Notes under the pieces: generated by a model
Told to the model about the DNA's origin: nothing
Databases searched by the model: none
What the model saw: the letters and a program-made list of their open reading frames with translations, nothing else
Origin: DASZZZ01 sp036260375
GTDB taxonomy: Bacteria > Actinomycetota > CADDZG01 > WHSQ01
Assembly (NCBI GenBank): GCA_036260375.1
Contig: DASZZZ010000023.1
Location: forward strand, 1-8,726
Direction of reading: 5' to 3'
DNA: 8,726 nucleotides
Part shown: piece by piece, positions 1 through 7,115 of the stretch
How positions within the stretch are numbered: position 1 is the first letter of the stretch
How the letters are laid out: each line of letters begins with the position of its first letter
Made by a program: the position numbers and the translations under genes

Positions 1-90
1 CGCGCGCACCGTGTCGGGCGTCGAGAAGTACGCGCGGTAGACGAGGCTCGGCGCGTCGACGAGGAGCGTGAGGCCGTGCGACGCCGTCAT
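1..90 (-). CDS. 5'-3' exonuclease-like protein, N-terminal 30 codons only (runs off window)
   Basis: The minus strand opens with an ATG whose first base pairs overlap the folC stop as ATGA, a common sign of translational coupling. The 30 visible residues include LTLLVDAPSLVYRAYFSTPD. This resembles the start of the PIN/FEN-like 5'-3' exonuclease domain found at the N-terminus of DNA polymerase I and in stand-alone exonucleases: a hydrophobic strand ending in Asp12, which in the family is a metal ligand, followed by a Y-R-A-F/Y-F helix. If correct, the enzyme would remove RNA primers or flaps during replication and repair. No good Shine-Dalgarno precedes it, which fits coupling to folC. The rest lies outside the window, so full-length polA versus a stand-alone exonuclease cannot be decided. 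The family call rests on one short motif. Confidence 0.6.
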   Translation of the reverse strand, partial: MTASHGLTLLVDAPSLVYRAYFSTPDTVRA

Positions 91-1400
91 CGGGGGCCGA
101 GCAGCGACGTGCGCGCCTCGCCGACGACGTAGTGCGACCCCGTGACGCACACGAGGTCGTCGAGCCCCGCGCGAGCGCGCGCCGCGGCGAGCGCGGCCCC
201 CACGTCGGGCACCACGTCGCACTCGATCCCGGCGTCGGCCGCGGCCGCGCGCAGCTCGTCCGGATCGACCGAGCGCATCGAGCGCGCCTGCGTCGCGACG
301 AGCGCGCACGGGACGCGCGCCATCTCCGCGAGCATGCCGCGGTGGTCCTTGTCGGCGAGGATCCCGGCGACGAACACGACGCGCTCGAACGCGAACGCCT
401 CGACGAGGCTCGCGACGAGCGCCGACATGCCGTCGGGGTTGTGCGCGACGTCGAGCACGACGGACGTCTCCGTGGCGCCGTCGCCGGGGATCGTCTCGAG
501 ACGTCCGGGCACGTCGGTGCGCGCGAGGCCCTCCAGCACGACGTCGTCGTCGAGCTCGCGCGCGGGCAGGAACGCGGTCACGGCCTCGAGCGCGGTCGCG
601 GCGTTGACGCCCTGGTGGCGGCCGTGCAGCGGCACGTAGAGCTCGTGGTACGAGCGCGCGCTCGTGCGCACCGAGAGGTAGCGGCCGCCGACCGCGGTGC
701 GGTTGTCGAGGACGTCGAAGTCGCGCCCGACTGCGGCGACGCGCGCGCCGACGCCCGCCGCCTGCTCCTCGACGACGTCGAGGATCGCCGGCGTGCGCTC
801 CGCGGTCACGACGTAGGACGACGGCTTGACGATGCCCGCCTTCTCCTTGGCGATCGTCTCGCGCGCGTCACCGAGCAGGGCCGTGTGGTCGAGACCGACG
901 TTGGTGACGACCGCGACGTCGCCGTGGACGACGTTGGTCGCGTCCCACCGCCCCCCGAGCCCGACCTCGACCACGACCGCGTCGACCGGCGCGTCGGCCG
1001 CCCACAAAAAGAACATGCCGGTGAGCACCTCGAAGAACGTCAGGCGCTCGCCGAGGCGCGCCTCGACCGCGTCGAGGTACGGACGCACGTGCGCGAACAC
1101 GTCGCCGAACTCGTCGTCGCCAAGCGGCTCGCCGCCGCGCGCGATGCGCTCGGTGATCCGCTGCAAGTGCGGGGACGTGTACGTGCCGACGGTGAGGCCG
1201 GTGGCTGACAACAGCGACGCGGCGAGGCGCGCCGTCGACGTCTTGCCGTTCGTGCCGGTCACGTGGATCGCGCGCACGCGCCGCTCGGGGTGGTCGAGCG
1301 CGTCGCACAGCGCCTCGATGCGGTGCAGCGACGGAGACGCCGACTTCATCGCGTCGACGCCGAGCTCCTCCAGGTAGGCGCTCGCCTCGGCGAAGCTCAC
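87..1400 (-). CDS. folC: Bifunctional dihydrofolate synthase / folylpolyglutamate synthase
   Basis: This cytoplasmic Mur-ligase-family enzyme uses ATP to add glutamate to dihydropteroate (making dihydrofolate) and further glutamates to reduced folates. Using the GTG start the protein has 437 residues, a normal FolC length. Visible motifs: P-loop HVTGTNGKTS (about 46-55); YTSPHL (about 74-79), a substrate-side loop; VEVGLGGRWDATN (about 144-156); NVGLDHTALLGD followed by IAKEKAGIVK, which holds the lysine region that is carbamylated in the family; HGRHQGVNAATA; and LDVAHNPDGM at the start of the C-terminal domain. The GTG at 1398-1400 was chosen because it gives the family N-terminus (SFAEASAYLEEL) and lies 5 nt after the valS stop. 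A CTG at 1407-1409 overlapping that stop is a weaker alternative. The frame stays open far upstream through valS, but that stretch has no folC homology. valS-folC is a conserved actinobacterial gene pair. Confidence 0.95.
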   Translation of the reverse strand: MSFAEASAYLEELGVDAMKSASPSLHRIEALCDALDHPERRVRAIHVTGTNGKTSTARLAASLLSATGLTVGTYTSPHLQRITERIARGGEPLGDDEFGDVFAHVRPYLDAVEARLGERLTFFEVLTGMFFLWAADAPVDAVVVEVGLGGRWDATNVVHGDVAVVTNVGLDHTALLGDARETIAKEKAGIVKPSSYVVTAERTPAILDVVEEQAAGVGARVAAVGRDFDVLDNRTAVGGRYLSVRTSARSYHELYVPLHGRHQGVNAATALEAVTAFLPARELDDDVVLEGLARTDVPGRLETIPGDGATETSVVLDVAHNPDGMSALVASLVEAFAFERVVFVAGILADKDHRGMLAEMARVPCALVATQARSMRSVDPDELRAAAADAGIECDVVPDVGAALAAARARAGLDDLVCVTGSHYVVGEARTSLLGPR

Positions 1401-1405
1401 GGACG

Positions 1406-3916
1406 TCAGGACGGACGCTCGCCGAGCGTCACCTCGGCGCGCAGCTCGTCGGCGTCGTCGGCGTCGTCGGCGACGAGCTCGTGGCTCTCGACGTTGGCCG
1501 TCGCGCACACGTCCGCCATCACCGGCTCGAGCACGTCGAGCGTCGCGCGCGGCCCCCGCACCACGAGCCGCTCCACCGGGAACTTCAACGACACCTTCGC
1601 CTCGGACTTGGCCTTGCGCACCTGCGTCACGACCGCGACCGCGGCGTCGAAGCAGCCGTCGTCGTGCCCGCCGGGAAGCTCGCTCGCGGCCGGCCACGGC
1701 GCGCGGTGCACGGAAGCCGGCTCGGCGCGGCCCTCGTTGTAGACGTCCTCCGTCACGTACGGCAGCACCGGCGCGAACAGGCGCACGACGACGTCGAGCG
1801 CGCATCGCAGCGCTCCGAGCGCGGACGGATCGCCGCCGTAGGCGCGCTGCTTCGACAGCTCGAGGTAGTTGTCGCAGAAGTCGCTCCAGAACCACGTCTC
1901 GGTCGCGTCGAGCGCGCCGGCGTGGTCCCACTCGTCCCAGCGCGCGGTGACGTCGTCGACGAGCCGCGCGAGGCGCGCCACGAGGGCGCGGTCGAGCGGG
2001 TGCCGCGGCTCGCCCGACTCGCCCTCGTAGCCGGAGACGAGACGCGCCGCGTTGCGCAGCTTGGTGACGAGCCGGCGTCCCTCTTTGAAGACGTTGGGGT
2101 CGAACGCGGCGTCGACGCCGAGGCGCGCCGAGGCCGACCAGTAGCGCACCGCGTCGGGGCCGTGGCGGTCGAGGATCTCGGTCGGCACGATGGCGTTGCC
2201 CTTCGACTTCGACATCTTCTTGCGGTCGGGGTCGAGGATCCATCCGCTGATCGCGACGTGGCGCCACGGGATCGAGCCGTCCTCGAGCAACGAGCGCGTG
2301 ATCGTGACGAACGCCCACGTGCGGATGATGTCGTGCCCCTGCGGCCGCAGGTCGCCCGGGTACAGGTCGCGGTGCCGGTCGTCGTCGGGCCACCCCGACG
2401 CGATCATCGGCGTCAGCGCGGACGTCGCCCACGTGTCGAACACGTCGGGGTCGCCGACGAAGCCTCCCGGCCGCCCCCGCTCGTCCTCGGAGCGGCCCGG
2501 AGGCGGCTCCGCCGACGGGTCGACGGGAAGGTCCTCGCGCCGCGGCAGGATCAGGTCGTCGTAGTCGACGCTGCCGTCGTCGCGCACCGCGTACCACACC
2601 GGGATCGGCACGCCGAAGTAGCGCTGGCGGCTGACGCACCAATCCTGGTTGAGGCCCTCGACCCAGTCCTCGTAGCGCTTGCGGAACATGTCCGGGTGCC
2701 ACTCGATCTTGCGCCCCTGCTCGATCAGCGCGCGCTTCTTGTCGAGGACCTTGACGAACCACTGCCTCGTCACGACGAACTCGAGCGGACGCTCCCCCTT
2801 CTCGAAGAACTTCACCGCGCGCCGCGTCGGCTCCGGCTCGCCGTCGATCGCGCCGGCGTCCTCGAGCAGCTCGACGATCGTGCGTCGCGCCTGGTTGACC
2901 GTGAGCCCGACGAGCTTGTCGTAGTGGCGCTGCGCGGCCGCGGCGTCGTTCGACGTCCAGTGCCCCTCGCCCCACGGGGCGGGCCGGATACGGCCGTTGC
3001 GGTCGATGACCTCGCGCGGCGGCACGCCGAGCGTGCGCCACCACTCCACGTCGGACGCGTCGCCGAACGTGCACACCATGAGGATGCCGCTGCCCTTGGA
3101 CGGATCGGCGCCCTCGTCCGCGAGGACCGGAACGGGGGCATGGAACAACGGCGTGACCGCGGTCGTCCCGAACAGATGCGCGTAGCGCTCGTCGTCGGGA
3201 TGCGCGACGACCGCGATGCACGCGGGCAGCAGCTCGGGCCGCGTCGTCGCGATGACGACGCCGCCGTCGTCGGTCGCGAAGCGGATGCGGTGGTACGCGC
3301 CGTCGCGCTCGCGGTCCTCGACCTCCGCCTGCGCGACCGCGGTCTGGAAGTCGACGTCCCACATCGTCGGCGCCTCGCGCAGCTCCGCCTCTCCCTTCGC
3401 GAGCACGTTGAGGAACGACAGCTGGCTCACCAAACGCGAGCGCCGGTCGATGGTGGCGTAGGTCTCGTTCCAGTCGACCGACAGCGCGAGGCGGCGGAAC
3501 AGGTCCATGAACGCCTTCTCGTCCTCGGACACGACGCGGTCGCACAGCTCGATGAAGTTGGGGCGCGAGATCGCGAGCGTGTCGCCCTTGCGCCCGAACT
3601 CGAGCTCGAGACCCGGGTCGTACGGCAGCCTCGGGTCGCAGCGGACGTTGAACACGTTCTGCACGCGCCGCTCGGTCGGCAGGCCGTTGTCGTCCCATCC
3701 CATCGGATAGAAGACGTTGTCGCCGCGCATGCGCCGGTAGCGCACGACGAGGTCGGTGTGCGTGTACGAAAACACGTGCCCGACGTGCAGCGCGCCGCTC
3801 ACGGTCGGCGGCGGCGTGTCGACGACGAACGTCTCGTCGCGCCCGCGCGCGGGGTCGTAGCGGTACGTCCCCTGCTCGTCCCAGAACCTGCGCCAGCGTT
3901 CCTCGGTGTCGCTCAT
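1406..3916 (-). CDS. valS: Valine--tRNA ligase, archaeal-like short type
   Basis: This class Ia synthetase activates valine with ATP, charges tRNA-Val, and hydrolyses mischarged Thr-tRNA in an inserted editing domain. The start MSDTEERWRRFWDEQGTYRY gives 836 residues; in-frame ATGs further upstream would add unconserved sequence. Motifs in order: PPPTVSGALHVGH with the HIGH-type HVGH at 44-47; GWDDNGLPTERRVQ, typical of archaeal/rickettsial ValS in place of the usual bacterial GxDHAGIATQ; the editing domain with ATTRPELLPACIAV; DTWATSALTP; KKMSKSKGN with KMSKS at about 567-571; and the anticodon-binding helices with FWSDFCDNYLELSK. The C-terminal coiled-coil arm of standard bacterial ValS is absent, and the protein ends in a short acidic tail. 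It lies downstream of the DUF3352 gene and 5 nt upstream of folC. Function is very likely; the subfamily call comes from recalled motif differences. Confidence 0.96.
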   Translation of the reverse strand: MSDTEERWRRFWDEQGTYRYDPARGRDETFVVDTPPPTVSGALHVGHVFSYTHTDLVVRYRRMRGDNVFYPMGWDDNGLPTERRVQNVFNVRCDPRLPYDPGLELEFGRKGDTLAISRPNFIELCDRVVSEDEKAFMDLFRRLALSVDWNETYATIDRRSRLVSQLSFLNVLAKGEAELREAPTMWDVDFQTAVAQAEVEDRERDGAYHRIRFATDDGGVVIATTRPELLPACIAVVAHPDDERYAHLFGTTAVTPLFHAPVPVLADEGADPSKGSGILMVCTFGDASDVEWWRTLGVPPREVIDRNGRIRPAPWGEGHWTSNDAAAAQRHYDKLVGLTVNQARRTIVELLEDAGAIDGEPEPTRRAVKFFEKGERPLEFVVTRQWFVKVLDKKRALIEQGRKIEWHPDMFRKRYEDWVEGLNQDWCVSRQRYFGVPIPVWYAVRDDGSVDYDDLILPRREDLPVDPSAEPPPGRSEDERGRPGGFVGDPDVFDTWATSALTPMIASGWPDDDRHRDLYPGDLRPQGHDIIRTWAFVTITRSLLEDGSIPWRHVAISGWILDPDRKKMSKSKGNAIVPTEILDRHGPDAVRYWSASARLGVDAAFDPNVFKEGRRLVTKLRNAARLVSGYEGESGEPRHPLDRALVARLARLVDDVTARWDEWDHAGALDATETWFWSDFCDNYLELSKQRAYGGDPSALGALRCALDVVVRLFAPVLPYVTEDVYNEGRAEPASVHRAPWPAASELPGGHDDGCFDAAVAVVTQVRKAKSEAKVSLKFPVERLVVRGPRATLDVLEPVMADVCATANVESHELVADDADDADELRAEVTLGERPS
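1446..1472. repeat. Three perfect tandem copies of a 9-bp unit in the 3' end of valS
   Basis: The unit TCGTCGGCG occurs three times without interruption. Read on the minus strand in the valS frame it encodes an Ala-Asp-Asp repeat (ADDADDAD) in the acidic C-terminal tail, about residues 815-823 of 836. The 9-bp period keeps the frame, so copy-number change would only lengthen or shorten the tail. It looks like a slippage-type microsatellite. Confidence 0.8.
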
Positions 3917-3929
3917 CCCTGCCCGCAGC

Positions 3930-3935
3930 CCTCCT
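3930..3935 (-). promoter_or_regulatory. Probable Shine-Dalgarno for valS
   Basis: On the minus strand AGGAGG (within GAGGAGGG) lies 13 nt upstream of the chosen valS ATG. The spacing is somewhat long, but this is the best match in the 70-nt gap between the DUF3352 stop and valS. It supports the ATG at 3914-3916 over the more distal in-frame ATGs. I see no convincing promoter or terminator in the rest of the gap. Confidence 0.5.
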
Positions 3936-3986
3936 CGGCGTGTTCGGGTGTCCAACATATCCCCCGGCGCGTGCGCCCCAGGGCCG

Positions 3987-5546
3987 TCATTCCTCATCCT
4001 CTTCCGTCACGCCGACCGCGAGCCGCGCGACCGTGGCGCCGTCGCGGCGATCGACGCCGAAGCTGACGTGACCGAGCGGCTCGAGCCACGGTTCCGCGTC
4101 GTCGGCGCCGGCGCCCGCGAACGTCTGCACGAACGCGACCGGCGTCGCGAGATCGACGAACAGCGACGGCTCGACGCCGAGCAGATCACGGGCCGCCCGG
4201 AACGTCTCGGCGTCGTCGAGCGTCTCGTCGGGCTCGAGCAGCGCGAGGGCCGCGTCGTCGCCGAGCGCAGCGACCACGCGGTCGCCGTCGGCCACGACAT
4301 GCACCGGTGAGACGCCGGCCGCGATCGTGAACCCGTCGTCGTGACCGGCGAGGGCGACGTCCTGAACCGGCGCGCCGGCGCGCTCGGCGGCGGAGCGCAC
4401 GTCGGCGACGACGTCGGCGGCGTCCCTCGCGTCGAGCACGACGCCGACGTCCGGCCCCCCGAACGCGATCCCTCCGGCGACGAACGCGCGCGCGTCGCCG
4501 ATGCGGCCGAGCGTCTGCTCGAGGTCGAGCCCGGTCTGCGCCTCGACCTGCGCGAAGACGTCCTCGACCTCGACCGGCGACGCGTTCTCCAGCCGGGCGC
4601 CGAGCGACAGCAGGTCGCGCAGAGCGGTCCCGACGTCGTTCACGGCGACCGCGACCCACGCGTCTTCGAGCAGGTCCCCGAGGCCGCCGGCGAGCCCGGA
4701 CCCGAGCTCCCGGTCGGTGGCGACCTCGAGGACGGCGCCGTCGGAGCGCACGAAGGCCCCGAACGCGAACGCGCCGACGAACCGCTCCCGCAGCCGGTCG
4801 ATCAGCGCGCGCTCGTCGGGGGCCGCGTCCTCGAACGCGTCGTCGGCGACGCCCGGGATGTCGAGCACGGCGTCGAGGTCGACCCACAGCGTGCCGAGAC
4901 GGTCGTCCTCCAGCTCGTCCGCGACGTCGTAACGCTCGGTGTCGGCGAGCGACGGCGCGCCCTCGGACACGTCGACGACGTCCTCGAACGCGTCCTCGGT
5001 CGCCAGCACGTAGAAGTCCTCGACGTACCCGGCGGCGAAGTCGTCGTCGGCGGCGAGCTCGTAGTCGACCCCGCGATAGGAACGCCGCTCGACGTCGGGG
5101 TCGCCGCCCGCCTCGCGCAGCTCCGCGACGAGGCGGTCGAGCGCGTCGCGGTCCTCGACGTCGACGAGCGCGGCGACGCGCAGGTCGGCTCCCGAGTCGG
5201 CCGCGACGTAGAGCGCGACCTGGTCCCCGAGCGCGGGCGACACGTCGTCCTCGTAGGTCGCGTCGACGCCTGCGGCGCGCAGCTGCTCGTCGACGAAGCG
5301 CTCGACGAGCCCGCGCGTGCGCTCCGGCGTCTCCAGGCGCGGGAAGCGCGCGATCAGGTCTTCGAGCGCGCGCTTCTGGCCGTTGGACGGATCGAGGAAG
5401 GCGGTGGCGTAGAACACCGCGTCGTCGGGCACGAGCCGAGCGGCGGCGTCTTCGGAGGGAGCGAACGCCATGCGGTACGCGACGAACCCGACCGCCGCGA
5501 CGACGGCGATCCCTGCGACGAGTCCGGCGACGACGCGCTTGCTCAT
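3987..5546 (-). CDS. DUF3352-type membrane-anchored protein with internal duplication, function unknown
   Basis: A 519-residue protein starting MSKR followed by one hydrophobic segment (about 5-25), then a long, very acidic soluble part. Positive residues before the segment and no lipobox Cys suggest a signal anchor with the body outside the membrane; a cleavable signal is less likely because Pro follows the AFA site. The opening of the body, VPDDAVFYATAFLDPSNGQK (39-58), followed by ALEDLIARFP, resembles DUF3352 proteins as I recall them. The body looks duplicated: residues about 36-280 and 290-515 line up in the same order, for example GDQVALYVAADSGADLRVAALVD with GDARAFVAGGIAFGGPDVGVVLD, LGTLWVDLDAVL with EPSLFVDLATPV, and FGAFVRSDGAVLEVAT with FGVDRRDGATVARLAV. 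No catalytic motif is visible. A strong ribosome binding site precedes the ATG. The gene lies between clpX and valS in the same orientation, probably co-transcribed, but that does not reveal its job. Confidence 0.8.
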   Translation of the reverse strand: MSKRVVAGLVAGIAVVAAVGFVAYRMAFAPSEDAAARLVPDDAVFYATAFLDPSNGQKRALEDLIARFPRLETPERTRGLVERFVDEQLRAAGVDATYEDDVSPALGDQVALYVAADSGADLRVAALVDVEDRDALDRLVAELREAGGDPDVERRSYRGVDYELAADDDFAAGYVEDFYVLATEDAFEDVVDVSEGAPSLADTERYDVADELEDDRLGTLWVDLDAVLDIPGVADDAFEDAAPDERALIDRLRERFVGAFAFGAFVRSDGAVLEVATDRELGSGLAGGLGDLLEDAWVAVAVNDVGTALRDLLSLGARLENASPVEVEDVFAQVEAQTGLDLEQTLGRIGDARAFVAGGIAFGGPDVGVVLDARDAADVVADVRSAAERAGAPVQDVALAGHDDGFTIAAGVSPVHVVADGDRVVAALGDDAALALLEPDETLDDAETFRAARDLLGVEPSLFVDLATPVAFVQTFAGAGADDAEPWLEPLGHVSFGVDRRDGATVARLAVGVTEEDEE

Positions 5547-5552
5547 GTGAAG

Positions 5553-5559
5553 ACCTCCT
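5553..5559 (-). promoter_or_regulatory. Strong Shine-Dalgarno for the DUF3352 gene
   Basis: Minus-strand AGGAGGT, a full anti-Shine-Dalgarno match, sits 6 nt before the ATG at 5544-5546 and fixes that start. It is the best ribosome binding site in the window, which suggests the DUF3352 protein is translated independently of the upstream clpX. Confidence 0.85.
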
Positions 5560-5621
5560 GGGGCGCCGGACGCGTCATCCTACGGCGAGGCGGACGGCAC
5601 GGAGCGGGTGCGGCGCGGGCG

Positions 5622-6890
5622 CTACGCGGAGCGCTCGCCGCGCGCGGGTCGCTCGTTGCGCTCCTTGGCCCGCGGTACGAGCGTCGGGTTGACCTTCTCG
5701 AGCACCACGTCGCGGTCGATGATGCACTTGCCGACGTCGTGCTGGCTCGGGAGGTCGTACATGACGTTGAGCAGTACCTCCTCGAGGATCGCGCGCAGGC
5801 CGCGCGCGCCGGTGCCACGCAGCATCGACTGCTCCGCGACCGCGTCGAGCGCGTCGCGCGTGAACTCGAGCTCGACGCCGTCGAAGTCGAAGAACCTCTT
5901 GTACTGCTTGATGAGCGCGTTCTTCGGCTCCGTCAGGATGCGCACCAGCGCGGCGCGATCGAGGTTGTGCACGTGCGTGATCACGGGCAGACGCCCGACG
6001 AACTCGGGAATGAGCCCGTACTTGAGCAGGTCCTCCGGAAGGACGTGCTCGAGGATCGAACCGAGGTCCTTCTCCTCGAGCTTGCGCACGTCGGCGCCGA
6101 AGCCCACGCCCTTGCGGCCGATGCGGCTCTCGATGAGCTTCTCGAGCCCGGCGAACGCGCCGCCACAGATGAAGAGCACGTTGGTGGTGTCGATCTGGAT
6201 GAACTCCTGGTGCGGATGCTTGCGCCCGCCCTGCGGCGGCACGCTCGCCGTCGTGCCCTCGAGGATCTTCAGCAGCGCCTGCTGGACTCCCTCGCCCGAG
6301 ACGTCGCGCGTGATCGACGGGTTCTCGCTCTTGCGCGCGATCTTGTCGACCTCGTCGATGTAGATGATCCCGGTCTCCGCGCGCTTCACGTCGTAATCCG
6401 CAGCCTGGATCAGCTTTAGGAGGATGTTTTCGACGTCCTCACCGACGTATCCCGCCTCGGTCAGGGCGGTGGCGTCCGCGATCGCGAACGGCACGTTCAG
6501 CATGCGGGCCAGCGTCTGCGCCAGGAGCGTCTTGCCGCACCCCGTGGGGCCGAGCAGGATGATGTTCGACTTCTGGAGCTCGACCTCGTCGCCCTGCGCG
6601 CCGACCTGGATGCGCTTGTAGTGGTTGTAGACCGCGACGGACAGGACCTTCTTCGCCTGTTCCTGACCGACGATGTAATCGTTCAGGAACTCGTAGATCT
6701 CCTTCGGCTTGGGAAGGTCCTCGAGCTTGAGCTCAGGGGTCTCGGCGAGCTCCTCTTCGATGATCTCGTTGCAGAGGTCGATGCACTCGTCGCAGATGTA
6801 GACGCCCGGTCCGGCGATCAGCTTCTTCACCTGCTTCTGCGACTTACCGCAGAAGGAGCATTTCAAGAGTTCGTCCTGGAACTTAGCCAC
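5622..6890 (-). CDS. clpX: ATP-dependent Clp protease ATP-binding subunit ClpX (left copy)
   Basis: This AAA+ unfoldase forms a hexamer that recognises tagged or damaged proteins, unfolds them using ATP and feeds them to ClpP in the cytoplasm. At 422 residues it is full length. It has the zinc-binding domain with Cys11, Cys14, Cys33 and Cys36 (CSFC...CDEC); Walker A GPTGCGKT (114-121); pore loop GYVG (148-151); Walker B IIYIDE with Asp180-Glu181; the RKH loop (GGRKHPH); a ClpP-docking loop reading VGFGADV where IGF is usual; and sensor-2 motif GTGARGLRA. The start is GTG (MAKFQDELLKCSFC) with only a weak purine-rich stretch upstream. It begins 24 nt after the clpP stop, the standard clpP-clpX order. 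A second, diverged clpX lies on the opposite strand at 7464-8726. Confidence 0.97.
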   Translation of the reverse strand: MAKFQDELLKCSFCGKSQKQVKKLIAGPGVYICDECIDLCNEIIEEELAETPELKLEDLPKPKEIYEFLNDYIVGQEQAKKVLSVAVYNHYKRIQVGAQGDEVELQKSNIILLGPTGCGKTLLAQTLARMLNVPFAIADATALTEAGYVGEDVENILLKLIQAADYDVKRAETGIIYIDEVDKIARKSENPSITRDVSGEGVQQALLKILEGTTASVPPQGGRKHPHQEFIQIDTTNVLFICGGAFAGLEKLIESRIGRKGVGFGADVRKLEEKDLGSILEHVLPEDLLKYGLIPEFVGRLPVITHVHNLDRAALVRILTEPKNALIKQYKRFFDFDGVELEFTRDALDAVAEQSMLRGTGARGLRAILEEVLLNVMYDLPSQHDVGKCIIDRDVVLEKVNPTLVPRAKERNERPARGERSA

Positions 6891-6914
6891 CCCGTCCCCC
6901 AGTCCGGGTCGCCG

Positions 6915-7112
6915 TTACTTGCCGTCTGCCTTGCCGTTCCCCGCCGCAGATAGCTCGACGAGCTTCCGTGCCGTGATGACCTCGTCCACCATGCCGTATT
7001 CCTTCGCCTGTTCGGCCGTCATGATGAAGTCGCGGTCGGTGTCCCTGGACACCTTGTCCATCGGCTGGCCGGTCTTGTCGGCCAGGATCTGGTCCAGCAG
7101 GTCGCGGATGCG
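6915..7112 (-). CDS. clpP: ATP-dependent Clp protease proteolytic subunit, C-terminal fragment (left copy, cut at the junction)
   Basis: The last 65 codons of a ClpP: RIRDLLDQILADKTGQ, then the RDTDRDFIMTAEQAKEYG block and the tail ending GNGKADGK. The catalytic-triad Asp is the last Asp of RDTDRD (residue 28 of the fragment). The Ser and His of the triad, the oxyanion region and the N-terminal gating loops should lie upstream but are absent, because the sequence changes to the opposite-strand clpP at about 7104-7115. The reading frame stays open to about 7244, but that part is antisense to the other clpP and has no ClpP character. In its own genome this gene is presumably complete and co-transcribed with the clpX 24 nt downstream. 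As seen here it cannot encode an active peptidase. Confidence 0.92.
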   Translation of the reverse strand, partial: RIRDLLDQILADKTGQPMDKVSRDTDRDFIMTAEQAKEYGMVDEVITARKLVELSAAGNGKADGK

Positions 7113-7115
7113 CAA
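7104..7115. other. Inverted junction between two different clpP genes (probable chimeric join)
   Basis: Read on the plus strand, GCGGATGCGCAA encodes Arg-Met-Arg-Lys of the right clpP. Read on the minus strand, the same bases encode Leu-Arg-Ile-Arg of the left clpP. Both correspond to the conserved ClpP helix before LLxxxLA, and in both fragments the triad Asp is the 28th residue counted from the first Arg. The genes therefore meet back to back at the same homologous codon within about 10-12 bases that either gene could supply. This pattern fits a short-overlap misassembly or a template-switch chimera. A true genomic inversion is possible but would break both clpP genes. Confidence 0.8.

Noticed and set aside
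1401..3698. Open frame upstream of folC continuing through valS in another frame, suggesting a giant fusion protein
   Set aside because: Upstream of the GTG the translation is Arg/Ala-rich low-complexity sequence with no FolC character, while the true valS frame covers the same bases. It is a composition effect, not a fusion.
1481..4066. An 861-codon open frame on the plus strand opposite valS
   Set aside because: It is the antisense of a clearly conserved synthetase, Arg/Val/Asp-rich with no recognisable motif. Long antisense frames are expected in DNA this GC-rich.
4341..6419. A 692-codon plus-strand open frame spanning the DUF3352 and clpX genes
   Set aside because: It crosses the gap between two well-supported minus-strand genes and is the complement of both. 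No domain is visible.
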